Source of the DNA: Streptomyces hyderabadensis
GTDB lineage: Bacteria; Actinomycetota; Actinomycetes; Streptomycetales; Streptomycetaceae
Direction of reading: 5' to 3'
Length of the DNA: 64,000 bases
Assembly (NCBI RefSeq): GCF_020404845.1
Contig: NZ_JAIOJZ010000002.1
Span: forward strand, 124,001 to 188,000
Shown: positions 41,594 through 50,922 of the stretch, piece after piece
Numbering within the stretch: position 1 is the first letter of the stretch
Layout of the letters: each line of letters starts with the position of its first letter
The notes under the pieces: model-generated
The model's input: only the letters and a program-made list of their open reading frames with translations
Databases searched by the model: none
Told to the model about the DNA's origin: nothing
Position numbers and translations under genes: made by a program

Positions 41594-43021
41594 TCAGCCG
41601 ATCTTCTCGAACTCCGGCTCGCCGGGCCGCTCGGTGATCTGCGGGTTGCGGCTCTTGAGCACCGCCCAGCCGATGCCGAGGGCGACCGCCCAGCCGGCCA
41701 TCACGTACAGGCAGACGCGGGCGTCGGCGTCGTAGGCGATGAGGCAGGTGACGAAGAGGAGGAAGGCGATGGCGACGTAGGAGCAGACCGAGCCGCCCGG
41801 CGCCGGGAAGGAGGAGGCGGGCAGCCGGCCCGCGACGACCCCCCGGCGGTACAGCACGTGGCTGATCAGGATCATCAGCCAGGTCCAGATGCCGGCCGCG
41901 GTGGCGACGGAGGTGACGTAGCCGAAGGCCTTCTCCGGGACGAGGTAGTTCAGGACCACGCCGATGGCCATGAAGACCACCGAGACGGCGATGCCGATGG
42001 CCGGGGTCTTGGTCGAGGACAGCTTGTTGAAGACCCGGGGCGCCTCGCCGTTGTCCGCGAGGGTGCGCAGCATCCGGCCCGTGGAGTACATGCCGGAGTT
42101 GCAGGAGGACAGGGCTGCGGTCAGCACCACGAAGTTGACGATTCCGGCGCCGGCCGGGATGCCGATGACCGCGAAGGCCTCCACGAAGGGGCTGACGCCG
42201 TCGGCGAACTCGGTCCACTTGACCACCGCCAGGATGACGGTGAGGGCGCCGACGTAGAAGAGCGCGATGCGCCAGGGCAGGGTGTTGATCGCCTTGGGGA
42301 GGGTCTTCTCCGGGTTCTCGGACTCACCGGCGGTGACGCCGACCAGCTCGACGGCGAGGTAGGCGAACATGACGCCCTGGAGGGTCATCAGGGACGAGCC
42401 GATGCCCTTGGGGAAGAAGCCGTCGAACTCCCACAGGTTGGAGACGGCCGCGGTGTCGCCGGCCTGGCTGAAGCCGAAGGTGAGGACGCCGATGCCGATC
42501 ACGATCATGCCGATGATGGCGGTGACCTTGACCATCGAGAACCAGAACTCGATCTCGCCGAAGAGCTTCACCGAGATCAGGTTGGCCACGAACAGCAGCA
42601 CCAGGAAGACCAGGGCCGAGACCCATTGCGGGATGTCCGGGAACCAGTAGTGGATGTAGATGGCGGCGGCGGTGAGTTCCGCCATGCCGGTGACCACCCA
42701 CATCAGCCAGTACGTCCAGCCGGTGAAGTAACCGAAGAAGGGACCGAGGAACTCGCGCGAGTACTCGGCGAAGGAGCCGGAGACGGGTCGGTACAGGAGC
42801 AGCTCGCCGAGCGCCCGCATGATGAAGAAGATGATCACACCCGCGAGGGCGTACATGAGGATGATGCTGGGGCCGGCCTTGGCGATGTTGGCCCCGGCGC
42901 CCAGGAAGAGACCGACGCCGATGGCGCCGCCGATCGCGATCATCTGGACCTGGCGGCTGTTGAGACCGCGCTCGTAGCCCTCTTCGGGGGCCTTGTCCGT
43001 GTCGACCTGCGCAGAGGTCAT
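41594..43021 (-). CDS. Amino acid permease (APC family, AAT type)
   Basis: A 475-residue, 12-TM proton symporter: LNSRQVQMIAIGGAIGVGLF, LGAGANIAKAGPSIILMYAL, MRALGELLLYRPVSGSFAEY, FANLISVKLFGEIEFWFSMVK-like VANLISVKLFGEIEFWFSMV. The signature resembles CycA/AnsP/RocE-type transporters of D-Ala, Ser, Gly or Asn; specificity cannot be read. The ATG at 43021 has AGAAAGG about 10 nt upstream; the ATG at 43042 is an alternative adding 7 residues. Confidence 0.92.
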   Translation of the reverse strand: MTSAQVDTDKAPEEGYERGLNSRQVQMIAIGGAIGVGLFLGAGANIAKAGPSIILMYALAGVIIFFIMRALGELLLYRPVSGSFAEYSREFLGPFFGYFTGWTYWLMWVVTGMAELTAAAIYIHYWFPDIPQWVSALVFLVLLFVANLISVKLFGEIEFWFSMVKVTAIIGMIVIGIGVLTFGFSQAGDTAAVSNLWEFDGFFPKGIGSSLMTLQGVMFAYLAVELVGVTAGESENPEKTLPKAINTLPWRIALFYVGALTVILAVVKWTEFADGVSPFVEAFAVIGIPAGAGIVNFVVLTAALSSCNSGMYSTGRMLRTLADNGEAPRVFNKLSSTKTPAIGIAVSVVFMAIGVVLNYLVPEKAFGYVTSVATAAGIWTWLMILISHVLYRRGVVAGRLPASSFPAPGGSVCSYVAIAFLLFVTCLIAYDADARVCLYVMAGWAVALGIGWAVLKSRNPQITERPGEPEFEKIG

Positions 43022-43240
43022 GTGTGGTGCGCCTTTCTCCATGCCGATCCGGACCTTCGCTCGGCCTCGGATCGGGTCTCGATCCCCCCGGATGATGGAG
43101 CTGAGCGGGCCTCACATCCCGCTCGGTGCCTGGCCGGCGGTCGGCCGGCTCGGTGGCGCACCCGGCCGAACATTCGGGTGGTGTTCGCCGGGCGGTCGTG
43201 AAGATTTACCACGACGGCGGCGCTGATCACAGGGGGCGTC

Positions 43241-43254
43241 TGTGACGTGTCACA
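43241..43254. promoter_or_regulatory. Palindrome TGTGAC-GT-GTCACA upstream of the permease
   Basis: A 6-bp-arm palindrome about 220 nt upstream of the permease start. It resembles a Crp site, but has spacing of 4 rather than 6 between TGTGA and TCACA. Regulator unknown. Confidence 0.4.
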
Positions 43255-43270
43255 CAGGTAGAAGCGCACA

Positions 43271-43306
43271 AAAGCCGCGCCGATGGTGCAAAAACGGCGC
43301 GGCTTT
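43271..43306. terminator. Terminator for the clpS-DUF2017 operon
   Basis: A perfect 11-bp stem AAAGCCGCGCC/GGCGCGGCTTT with a 14-nt loop, downstream of the DUF2017 gene on the minus strand. Confidence 0.8.
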
Positions 43307-43372
43307 GACGGGATCGTTATCCGGATTTGAGGCTCCGCTGAGCGGACACGGAGAGTGACGAACCGGTCCCGT

Positions 43373-43981
43373 TCAGGGCATAAGGGTCGCGACCAGCGAC
43401 TCCTGGAGCCCGCCGAGCCAGAGGTACGCCATCACCATCGGCTTGCGCGGGTCCTCGTCGGGGAGCCGGTAGAGCAGGTCGGTGTCGTCCTCGTCGGCGA
43501 TCTCCAGCCGGGAGCCGATCGCCAGGCGCAGGTCGTTGAGGGCGCCGAGCCACTGCCGGGACTCGTCCGCCGACAGCTTCAGCACCGCCCCGTCCTCCCC
43601 CGCGGACCGGGAGGCGACGGCGTCCAGGCCGCGGATCACCGCGAGCGCGCTGTCCCGCTTGCCGGCCCTGAGGTCGTTCTCGGTGTAGCGGCGGAACTCC
43701 GCGGAGTGCGCCCGCTGCTCCTCGGCCTCCTGTGCCTGCGGGGTGCCCTCGGGGTCGCCGTAGGCGTCCGGGAACAGGCGGCGCAGCACCGGGTCGGAGG
43801 GCGGCTCGCTCGGGCCCTCGGCGAACAGCTCGGCGAGCGGGTCGTCGGAGGCGTCCTCGGCGGGTCCCGGGCCGATCAGCTCCAGGAGCTGCACGGCCAG
43901 CGAGCGGATGATGGAGATCTCGACGTCGTCGAGCGCGACGGCCGCGCCGCCGCCGGGGAGCGGTTCGAATTGTCCGGGCAT
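43373..43981 (-). CDS. DUF2017 protein
   Basis: A 202-residue all-helical protein of the actinobacterial DUF2017 family: ALDDVEISIIRSLAVQLLEL, DPVLRRLFPDAYGD, RRYTENDLRAGKRDSALAVI and MVMAYLWLGGLQESLVATL. The family nearly always follows clpS in actinobacteria, suggesting a link to the N-degron/ClpCP pathway, though no biochemical role is known. It is 53 nt downstream of clpS. Confidence 0.92.
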   Translation of the reverse strand: MPGQFEPLPGGGAAVALDDVEISIIRSLAVQLLELIGPGPAEDASDDPLAELFAEGPSEPPSDPVLRRLFPDAYGDPEGTPQAQEAEEQRAHSAEFRRYTENDLRAGKRDSALAVIRGLDAVASRSAGEDGAVLKLSADESRQWLGALNDLRLAIGSRLEIADEDDTDLLYRLPDEDPRKPMVMAYLWLGGLQESLVATLMP

Positions 43982-44034
43982 GAAGGCGATTCAGCTGCTT
44001 CCGTCCTGCGGGCGGGCGTGGGTCGTTTCCGGGC

Positions 44035-44352
44035 TCATTTCCGGTCCTGCTGGAGGGTGGCCCACAGACCGTAGCCGTGCATGGCCTGTACGTCCCGCTC
44101 CATCTCCTCCCGGCTGCCGCTGGACACGACCGCCCGGCCCTTGTGGTGGACGTCCATCATGAGCTTGGTGGCCTTGTCCTTCGAGTAGCCGAAGTACGTC
44201 TGGAAGACGTACGTCACGTAGCTCATGAGGTTGACGGGGTCGTTGTGGACGATCGTCACCCAGGGCACGTCGGGCTCGGGTACGGCGAAGACCTCCTCCG
44301 CCGACTCGGTCTTCTCGATCTCCATGGGTGCGGCTGCCGTCACACAGCCCAT
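44035..44352 (-). CDS. clpS: ATP-dependent Clp protease adaptor ClpS
   Basis: A 105-residue adaptor delivering N-degron substrates to ClpC/ClpA. The binding-pocket motif [20 protein letters not shown], then [20 protein letters not shown] and [20 protein letters not shown], is intact. The start may be the ATG at 44352 (GCTGTGTGACGGC following) or 44325 (MEIEKTE); the N-terminal tail is variable in the family, so either fits. It is divergent from pncB with 109 nt between starts. Confidence 0.93.
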   Translation of the reverse strand: MGCVTAAAPMEIEKTESAEEVFAVPEPDVPWVTIVHNDPVNLMSYVTYVFQTYFGYSKDKATKLMMDVHHKGRAVVSSGSREEMERDVQAMHGYGLWATLQQDRK

Positions 44353-44425
44353 GCTGCCACCACAGGGGGGCACCCGCACAAACGGGCCTGTGGCGGGCGC
44401 CACGCGAACCGGGCGGACTTCGAAA

Positions 44426-44454
44426 TCGTCAGACTGACGAAATGGGGGTACGAT
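44426..44454 (+). promoter_or_regulatory. Promoter of pncB giving a probable leaderless transcript
   Basis: TCGTCA (44426-44431), 17 nt, TACGAT (44449-44454) form a plausible sigma-70-type promoter. The ATG of pncB starts 7 nt after the -10, where transcription would begin, and there is no ribosome binding site. Confidence 0.6.
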
Positions 44455-44461
44455 CCGTCGT

Positions 44462-45808
44462 ATGAACACAGCGGACCTTGGGCTGCCGGTGGACGTCCCC
44501 TCGACGGCGCTCTTCACGGACCAGTACGAGCTGACCATGCTGCGGGCCGCCCTGAAGGCCGGTACGGCCGGGCGGCGCAGCGTGTTCGAGGTCTTCACCC
44601 GGCGGCTGCCGGACGGCCGCCGCTACGGCGTCGTGGCCGGCACCGGGCGGGTGCTGGACGCGGTGGAGAACTTCCGCTTCGACGCGGGCGTGCTGCGCTT
44701 CCTGCGCGAGCGGGACATCGTGGACGAGGAGACCCTGGACTGGCTGGCCCGGTACCGGTTCAGCGGCGACATCTGGGGCTATCCCGAGGGTGAGGTGTAC
44801 TTCCCGGGCTCGCCGATCATGCGGGTGGAGGGCACCTTCGGCGAGTGCGTGCTGCTGGAGACGGTGATCCTGTCCATCCTCAACCACGACTCGGCGATCG
44901 CGGCCGCCGCCTCCCGGATGTCCTCCGCCGCCGGGGACCGCCCGCTGATCGAGATGGGCGCCCGGCGCACCCACGAGCTGGCCGCCGTCGCCGCCGCCCG
45001 CTCGGCCTACGTCGGCGGCTTCGCCACCACCTCCGACCTGGCCGCCGGCTTCCGCTACAACATCCCCACCGTCGGCACCTCCGCCCACGCCTTCACCCTG
45101 CTGCACGACCAGGAGCGGGACGCCTTCCGCGCCCAGGTGGACGCCCTGGGCCGGGACACCACGCTGCTCGTGGACACCTACGACGTCGCCGAGGCGGTCC
45201 GCACGGCCGTGGAGGTCGCCGGGCCCGAGCTGGGCGCGGTGCGCATCGACTCCGGCGACCTGCTGCTGGTCGCCCACCGGGTGCGCCAGCAGCTGGACGA
45301 GCTGGGCGCGACGGACACGAAGATCGTCGTCACCTCGGACCTGGACGAGTACGCCATCGCCTCGCTGGCGGCGGCGCCCGTGGACGCCTACGGCGTCGGC
45401 ACCCAGCTGGTGACCGGCTCCGGGCACCCGACGGCCTCCATGGTCTACAAGCTGGTCGCCCGCGCCGAGTCCGGCCAGGAGGGCGCGCCGCTGGTGCCGG
45501 TGGCCAAGAAGTCCAGCGGCGGCAAGACCTCCGTCGGCGGCCGCAAGTGGGCCGCGCGGCGCCTGGACGCGGACGGGTACGCCGAGGCCGAGGTGGTCGG
45601 CACCGGGCCGGTGCCCGACGATCTCGCCGGCCGGCAGCTCCTGGTCGAGCTGGTCAAGGGCGGCGAGGTGGTCGCCCGCGAGCCGCTGGACGCCGCCCGG
45701 GACCGGCACGCCGCCGCCCGCGCCAACCTCCCGCTGTCCGCCACCCAGCTCTCCCGCGGGGAACCCGTCATTCCGACGGAGTACGCGCACGGGGGCTCGG
45801 GTAGCTAA
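44462..45808 (+). CDS. pncB: Nicotinate phosphoribosyltransferase
   Basis: A 448-residue enzyme that makes nicotinate mononucleotide from nicotinate, PRPP and ATP. Motifs: [103 protein letters not shown] and [11 protein letters not shown]. It precedes a nicotinamidase by 49 nt, giving nicotinamide to nicotinate to NaMN salvage in one unit. It is opposite to clpS. Confidence 0.96.
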   Translation: MNTADLGLPVDVPSTALFTDQYELTMLRAALKAGTAGRRSVFEVFTRRLPDGRRYGVVAGTGRVLDAVENFRFDAGVLRFLRERDIVDEETLDWLARYRFSGDIWGYPEGEVYFPGSPIMRVEGTFGECVLLETVILSILNHDSAIAAAASRMSSAAGDRPLIEMGARRTHELAAVAAARSAYVGGFATTSDLAAGFRYNIPTVGTSAHAFTLLHDQERDAFRAQVDALGRDTTLLVDTYDVAEAVRTAVEVAGPELGAVRIDSGDLLLVAHRVRQQLDELGATDTKIVVTSDLDEYAIASLAAAPVDAYGVGTQLVTGSGHPTASMVYKLVARAESGQEGAPLVPVAKKSSGGKTSVGGRKWAARRLDADGYAEAEVVGTGPVPDDLAGRQLLVELVKGGEVVAREPLDAARDRHAAARANLPLSATQLSRGEPVIPTEYAHGGSGS

Positions 45809-45857
45809 AGCTGGTGCCCCTCAACCGCACATCCGAACCAGTCGAAGGACATCGACC

Positions 45858-46445
45858 ATGCGCCGCGCCTTGATCGTCGTAGACGTGCAGAACGACTTCT
45901 GCGAGGGGGGCAGCCTCGCCGTGTCCGGCGGCGCCGACGTGGCCGCCGCCATCACCGAGCTGATCGGGCAGGCGCCCGCCGGCTACCGCCACGTGGTGGC
46001 CACCCGGGACCACCACGTCGCCCCGGGCGGCCACTTCGCCGACAACCCGGACTACGTCCACTCCTGGCCGGCGCACTGCGTCGCCGGCACCGAGGGCGTC
46101 GGCTTCCACCCGAACTTCGCCCCCGCCGTCGCCTCCGGCGCGATAGACGCCGTCTTCGACAAGGGGGCGTACGCCGCCGCCTACAGCGGCTTCGAGGGCG
46201 CCGACGAGAACGGCACGGGGCTCGCCGAGTGGCTGCGGTCCCGCGAGATCGACGAGGTCGACGTGGTGGGCATCGCCACCGACCACTGCGTGCGGGCCAC
46301 CGCGCTGGACGCGGCCCGCGAGGGCTTCCGTACGCAGGTGCTGCTCGACCTGACCGCCGGGGTGGCGGTGGAGACCACCGAGCGGGCGCTGGAGGAGCTG
46401 CGGGCGGCGGGCGTGGAGCTGTCCGGGAAGCCGGTCGTGCAGTAG
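45858..46445 (+). CDS. pncA: Nicotinamidase (PncA-like, isochorismatase family)
   Basis: A 195-residue cysteine hydrolase converting nicotinamide to nicotinate. The catalytic triad is D9 in IVVDVQNDFCEGG, Lys in DAVFDKGAYAAAYSGFEG, and Cys in GIATDHCVRATALDA, with metal-binding Asp/His in RDHHVAPGGHF. It lies downstream of pncB with RBS AAGGACATCG. The pair forms the NAD salvage pathway; such enzymes also determine pyrazinamide activation in mycobacteria, but that is not implied here. Confidence 0.94.
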   Translation: MRRALIVVDVQNDFCEGGSLAVSGGADVAAAITELIGQAPAGYRHVVATRDHHVAPGGHFADNPDYVHSWPAHCVAGTEGVGFHPNFAPAVASGAIDAVFDKGAYAAAYSGFEGADENGTGLAEWLRSREIDEVDVVGIATDHCVRATALDAAREGFRTQVLLDLTAGVAVETTERALEELRAAGVELSGKPVVQ

Positions 46446-46460
46446 CGCCCCCGGGGGCTC

Positions 46461-46805
46461 CTAGGTCTGGGCGGTCGGGCGTCTGAGCAGGGCGCGGATG
46501 GGGTGCCACAGCTCCTGGACCAGGTCGGGGCCGCCCACGGTGCCCGCCACCGGTGCCGTGCGCCATATCAGGCCGTCCGGGTGGTGCAGGACCGCGGTGA
46601 CCTCGTCCGGGGTCGGCGGGGCCGCGTTGCCCCGCAGGTAGACGCTGCGCAGCCCCAGGTTGCGCAGCCTGGTCAGGGCGCGCGCCCGGTTCTGGGCGTG
46701 GACGAGAAAACGCACGCTGCCGGCGCTCGACGCGGCGGGGCTGGGCAGGTTCAGTGCCACCACCACCGTGCCGTTCGGCAGCTTGCAGAAGCCTCCTGCG
46801 GCCAT
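46461..46805 (-). CDS. Conserved hypothetical protein, 114 residues
   Basis: A compact alpha/beta protein opening MAAGGFCKLPNGTVVVALNL, with RVRFLVHAQNRARALTRLRN-like RFLVHAQNRARALTRLRNLG, LRSVYLRGNAAPPTPDEVTA and VLHHPDGLIWR. No signal peptide or TM. No family is recognised. It may be conserved in Streptomyces since an equivalent position holds a hypothetical in the S. coelicolor order, but that is from memory. It ends near the pncA terminus. Confidence 0.78.
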   Translation of the reverse strand: MAAGGFCKLPNGTVVVALNLPSPAASSAGSVRFLVHAQNRARALTRLRNLGLRSVYLRGNAAPPTPDEVTAVLHHPDGLIWRTAPVAGTVGGPDLVQELWHPIRALLRRPTAQT

Positions 46806-46890
46806 GCGGTCATACCCCCGAGTCAGCCTGGGTCGGTCCGGGCACCGGGCCCGGTGTCAATAAGAGAACCACAGGACGCACCTAAACACG

Positions 46891-46926
46891 GATCGGCGGT
46901 GACCCGCCAGGGGGTCACCGCCGATC
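46891..46926. terminator. Terminator after the M6 protease gene
   Basis: A perfect 15-bp stem GATCGGCGGTGACCC/GGGTCACCGCCGATC with a 6-nt loop, 26 nt past the protease stop. Confidence 0.85.
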
Positions 46927-46951
46927 ATGCTCTGACCTGGGCAGATGCTAT

Positions 46952-49297
46952 TTACCTGCCTGCGGGGCCAACCTCCAGCTCGATCGTCGAGCCGTTCTTG
47001 GCCTCCTTCAGGATCTTGATCTTCGTGTTGGTGTCAGTGATCTTGACACCGCCGGTCGGGTTCGCCGGGTCGTAGTAGTCGTTCTTGCGGTCGTTGAAGA
47101 CCGAGACGCCCTTCGAGCCCGGGACGTACTTCGCGACGTCCGCCTTGTGCAGCGTCATGCCGTCCGTGCGGTAGAGGCTGAACGGCGAGTCGTACGCCTG
47201 GAAGCGGTTGCGCATCAGCGTCCCGTCCTTCCACTTCAGCGCGGTCGGGTGCGAGTCGATCGGCAGGACCAGGCCGGTGCCCGGGTGCTGGCTGGTGTTG
47301 TTGTCCGCCTGGGAGGTGTCCCACTTCCAGATCAGCAGGCCGTTCTGGTACGCGTAGTGCTCGACCCAGTTCGGGCGCTCCGAGAAGCCGAAGTTGTACG
47401 GGCCGGTCTTCAGCGTCTCGTCGTACGACACGTACTGCCGGTTCTCGGCGATGTAGTACTGCGCGTACTCCTTGGTGAAGGAGGCGCCCTTGCGGGTGAA
47501 GCCGTTCGCCGTCCACGCGGCGTCCTCGGTCTCCGCGTTGTCGGAGAAGAGGGTCTCGCCGTCGGCCGTCACCGCGATCTCGTCGGCGGTGAAGCCCTTC
47601 ATGGCCAGGCCGCCGTCGGTCTGGTAGCGGAAGCGCAGGTCGATCTTCTTGCCGGCGTAGGCGTCCAGCGGGTAGACCAGCTTGCCGTAGGCGTCCACGG
47701 TGGCGCTCAGGGCGGGCTTGTCACTGCCGTCGCGCTGGATCGGCTGCCCGTCGAAGGTGCCGTCGATCGCGGTCCAGTTGGCGCCGCCGTCGGTGGACAC
47801 CTCGGTGTAGAGGAAGTCGTAATCGGCCTCGATGTCGTACCAGCCGTCCAGGGTGAGGGAGGCGGACGACTTGCCGGTGAGGTCGACGCTGCGGGTCAGC
47901 GTGTTCTTGAGGTCGTTGCCGCTGCCGCTCCACCACTGGGTCTCGCCCTGGGCGGGGGTGACGATCTCGGTGGTGACCGCCTTCTTGGGCAGCTCGACGA
48001 CCAGGCCCTGCTTGTGCTTGGTGTTGTACTCGGCCAGGCCCAGCTTGTGCCAGGAGCTGACGCCCGCCTTGGCGGTGTCGTAGTTCAGCCAGCCCAGCTG
48101 GAGCTTGTCCCAGGCGTTCATGTCGCCGGGCAGGTCGCCGATCTCGTTGCGGCCGGTGCCGAGCCAGGAGCCGGACGACATCAGCGTCCAGAAGCCGGTG
48201 GAGTTGTCGCCGCCGGCGGTGTCGTAGTGGTCCGGCAGGCCGAGGTCGTGGCCGTACTCGTGCGCGTAGACGCCGAGTCCGCCGTTCTCCGGCTGGATGG
48301 TGTAGTCGCCGACCCAGATGCCGGTGTCGCCGATCTGGGTGCCGCCGAGCTTGTTGTCGGCGGGGCCGGTGGCGCCGGCGTCGGTGCCGAAGGCGTACCA
48401 GCGGTGGGCCCAGATGGCGTCCTCGCCCTGCGCGCCGCCGCCCGCGGACTCGTCCTCGCCGGCGTGCACGATCTGGAAGTGGTCGATGTAGCCGTCGGGC
48501 TCGTTGAAGTCGCCGTCGCCGTCGTAGTCGTAGCGGTCCCACTGGTCGTACTGGGTCAGCTGGGACTTGATCTGGGCGTCGGTGCGGCCGGCCGCCTTCT
48601 GGTCGGCGACCCAGGCGGTGACGCCGTCCTGCACCGCGAACCAGGCGCAGTTGTCGGGGTCGCACTTGTTGGAGCCGTAGCGGGCCTCGTTGTAGGGGAC
48701 CTTGACCCAGTCGGAGACCTCGCCGTCGACCGAGTAGCGGCCGGAGGACTGCTTCTCGTAGTAGGTCTTGACCGAGTTGACGCCCTTGCCGGAACCGAAG
48801 TACAGGTCCTGGAAGTGCTCCTGGTCGTAGTCCTCCTGCCAGGCCGTGGAGTTGTCCGTCTTGCGGTTCGGCTTGGCTATCTGGTTGTGCAGCGGGCCGG
48901 GGGTGCCGCCGTAGCGGCTGTCGACCTTGTCGCCGAACTCGACCAGGATGGTGAAGATCTTGTCCGTCTTCTCCCGGCCCAGCTCGACGTACTTGGCGTC
49001 GCCCTTCTTGCTCTTCAGCTGGACGACGTTGGAGCCGTCCTTCTTCTTCACCGACGCGTTGCCGGATATGACCTGCTTCAGGGCCTCTTCGCGCTGGGCG
49101 GCCTGAGTGTCGCTCAGCGGGCCCTTGAGGTCGTGGGAGCGGGTGGTCTTGTCCGGGCTCGGGTCGTGGCGGTTCACGGCCTCCGGCCGGGACGGCGAGT
49201 CCGCCTGCGCCACGCCGGCCGCCGAGAGCGTGGCGGTCGCGGCGGCGAGTGCGACGGTGGTCGCCGCCGTTCTGAACGTCCAGGATCTTCTGGTCAC
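46952..49297 (-). CDS. Secreted M6 family metalloprotease (immune inhibitor A-like)
   Basis: A 781-residue exported zinc protease. The signal peptide (RRSWTFRTAATTVALAAATA, then TLSAAGVAQA) is followed by a propeptide (about residues 35-130), the catalytic domain with H346-E347-x-x-H350 in HEYGHDLGLPDHYD, and a C-terminal part with two beta-sandwich/MAM-like modules (SVDLTGKSSASLTLDGWYDI, then VSTDGGANWTAIDGTF). The GTG at 49297 has GGGGGAGGAACTC upstream; the ATG at 49372 is a non-conserved extension. It presumably processes extracellular proteins. Confidence 0.92.
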   Translation of the reverse strand: MTRRSWTFRTAATTVALAAATATLSAAGVAQADSPSRPEAVNRHDPSPDKTTRSHDLKGPLSDTQAAQREEALKQVISGNASVKKKDGSNVVQLKSKKGDAKYVELGREKTDKIFTILVEFGDKVDSRYGGTPGPLHNQIAKPNRKTDNSTAWQEDYDQEHFQDLYFGSGKGVNSVKTYYEKQSSGRYSVDGEVSDWVKVPYNEARYGSNKCDPDNCAWFAVQDGVTAWVADQKAAGRTDAQIKSQLTQYDQWDRYDYDGDGDFNEPDGYIDHFQIVHAGEDESAGGGAQGEDAIWAHRWYAFGTDAGATGPADNKLGGTQIGDTGIWVGDYTIQPENGGLGVYAHEYGHDLGLPDHYDTAGGDNSTGFWTLMSSGSWLGTGRNEIGDLPGDMNAWDKLQLGWLNYDTAKAGVSSWHKLGLAEYNTKHKQGLVVELPKKAVTTEIVTPAQGETQWWSGSGNDLKNTLTRSVDLTGKSSASLTLDGWYDIEADYDFLYTEVSTDGGANWTAIDGTFDGQPIQRDGSDKPALSATVDAYGKLVYPLDAYAGKKIDLRFRYQTDGGLAMKGFTADEIAVTADGETLFSDNAETEDAAWTANGFTRKGASFTKEYAQYYIAENRQYVSYDETLKTGPYNFGFSERPNWVEHYAYQNGLLIWKWDTSQADNNTSQHPGTGLVLPIDSHPTALKWKDGTLMRNRFQAYDSPFSLYRTDGMTLHKADVAKYVPGSKGVSVFNDRKNDYYDPANPTGGVKITDTNTKIKILKEAKNGSTIELEVGPAGR

Positions 49298-49739
49298 TTG
49301 AGTTCCTCCCCCGCGTGCACGCGCGCGGATGGGGGACCTAGGACAGTGCATAGTCCGCGCACACGTGATCAACGCGTGTAGTCAAGTGACGACATTTGAC
49401 TAGAGGTTCGACGGAAAAGACAGACCTTGACTTGAGCAGAACAAGTGCACTATGCGGAGCCGCCGTTCGCTTTGCGGACACCGGATCGTGACCTTCGCCG
49501 GGTACGCGCCCGATAGGACGGACCCCGGACCGCCCCGACGGGCGCGCGGGACCGTCCACTTCCCGGACGTCATGAATCCGTGCGCCCCCCGTGCATCGGC
49601 CGTGCCGGTTAGGTCGGGCTTAGTACCGGTTCCGCTCGGGCACACAGCGGGTTAGAGTCGCTTGGCGGAACGCCCGGAGACCGGCGGAAAGCCAGGCCGA
49701 CAGCCTGTCTCACCCCCATGATTGCCTTCCGAGGACACG
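49298..49739. other. Intergenic region upstream of the M6 protease
   Basis: The 442 nt include an inverted GCATAGT (49346-49352)/ACTATGC (49449-49455) pair 97 nt apart, and TTCCGC-N17-TAGAGT (49630-49658), a weak candidate promoter for the next gene. No gene is supported. Confidence 0.5.
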
Positions 49740-50039
49740 ATGGCCATGCCCCGTCCGACTGCCGCACAGTTCGCCTACGGTACGTGCACCGTGATCTTCT
49801 CGACGCTCGCCATGCTGCTGCTGTCGCAGACGAGTTCGGGCCCCGGAGTCGCCCTCATCGCCGTCGCGGCCCTCGCCCTCGGGCTGTTGGTCGCCATGAC
49901 GGTCCCCCAGCCCAGGACGCGCGCGGTGACCGCCGTGCCGGCCCACCCGCTCGCCGCGGACCGGGAGCCGGTGCAGGTGCCCGCGGCGGCCCGGGTCTCC
50001 GCGGGCGCGGGCGAGGCCACGCGCGGGCGGGCCGCCTGA
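49740..50039 (+). CDS. Small two-TM membrane protein
   Basis: A 99-residue protein MAMPRPTAAQFAYGTCTVIF with hydrophobic segments about 10-31 and 36-55 (VALIAVAALALGLLVAMTV), then an Ala/Pro/Arg-rich cytoplasmic tail. A GAGGACACG site precedes the ATG. No family known. It is convergent with an RDD gene. Confidence 0.72.
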   Translation: MAMPRPTAAQFAYGTCTVIFSTLAMLLLSQTSSGPGVALIAVAALALGLLVAMTVPQPRTRAVTAVPAHPLAADREPVQVPAAARVSAGAGEATRGRAA

Positions 50040-50055
50040 GCGTCCGCGTCCGCCG

Positions 50056-50778
50056 TCAACGGGTGCTGACCACGACCGTCTTGGCCGCCTTGTCGTGCAG
50101 GCCCTGCTTGTAGGGCTTGTCGAAGAAGCTCCAGCCGCCCGCGATGATCGTCCACACGCAGGCGCAGCAGAAGGCGAACGGGATCCACAGCACCAGGGCA
50201 CGGATCAGCGACGTCTGCACCGCGGGCGTCGCCCCGTTGTCCAGGTTGGCCACCCGCATCCCCAGCCACTTCTTGCCGAGGGTCTGGCCCGTCCTGGTGA
50301 TCATGTAGGTGTCGTACGCGATGTAGAGCACGGCGGCGATCACGGACTGCCCGAAGGACTTGCCGACCGAGACGTCGTCGCCGTCCACCGTGTACTCCTG
50401 GACGTTGAAGGCCCAGCTGAGCAGCCAGACCACGATGCCCACGAGGATCATGTCGATGATCCGCGCGAGCGTGCGGCGGCCGCTGTCGGCGAGCGGCGGC
50501 ATCCCGGCCAGCGGATCGCCGGGGCGACCGCCGCCACCGCCGTACGGGTCACCGCCGTAGGGGCCGCCCGCACCGGGGGGAGGCGGGCTGCCGTACGGGC
50601 CGCCTCCCCCCGGTGGGGGCGGGGCACCGCCGTACGGGCCGCCTCCCCCCGGTGGGGGCGGGGCACCGCCGTACGGGCCGCCTCCGCCCGGGGGCGGGTT
50701 GTCGTAGGGGTTCTTCCTCAGCGGGTCGTCGTCCGGCGGCTGCTGCCCGCCGGCGCCGGGGGGCGGTTCGCTGCTCAT
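50056..50778 (-). CDS. RDD family membrane protein with N-terminal PYGG repeats
   Basis: A 240-residue protein. The N-terminal about 90 residues are Gly/Pro/Tyr-rich with three near-identical 13-residue units GPYGGAPPPPGGG. The RDD domain (about residues 100-235) has the conserved start RRTLARIIDMILVGIVVWLL, GKKWLGMRVANLDNGATPA and LWIPFAFCCACVWTIIAGG. RDD proteins have three TM helices; some transport ions or anchor envelope complexes, and function is mostly unknown. An adjacent second RDD protein follows upstream of the same strand. Confidence 0.88.
   Translation of the reverse strand: MSSEPPPGAGGQQPPDDDPLRKNPYDNPPPGGGGPYGGAPPPPGGGGPYGGAPPPPGGGGPYGSPPPPGAGGPYGGDPYGGGGGRPGDPLAGMPPLADSGRRTLARIIDMILVGIVVWLLSWAFNVQEYTVDGDDVSVGKSFGQSVIAAVLYIAYDTYMITRTGQTLGKKWLGMRVANLDNGATPAVQTSLIRALVLWIPFAFCCACVWTIIAGGWSFFDKPYKQGLHDKAAKTVVVSTR
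50590..50706. repeat. 39-bp tandem repeat inside the RDD gene
   Basis: Two exact copies (50590-50628, 50629-50667) and a third partly diverged one of a 39-bp unit encode the GPYGGAPPPPGGG repeats. This is a likely site of length variation. Confidence 0.85.
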
Positions 50779-50922
50779 GTCCCGAGTCGACCCCGGAGTC
50801 TCTTACGGCGCATCCGCCGAGGGCCGTCCGGTGGACGGGGGTGCGCCGTTCGGGGGTGAGGTGCGGGTTTCACCGGCGGGTGCGGTGCGTGGTGAAAAGA
50901 AGGGCGTGCACTGGACGCCGCT

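Larger units (their letters stand above)
43022..43372. other. Intergenic region upstream of the amino acid permease
   Basis: The 351 nt hold a terminator at 43271-43306 and a palindrome TGTGAC-GT-GTCACA at 43241-43254, listed separately. No gene is supported: the short frames are shadows. Confidence 0.6.

Noticed and set aside
43241..43254. Crp binding site
   Set aside because: Spacing between TGTGA and TCACA is 4, not 6, so it is listed only as an unassigned palindrome.
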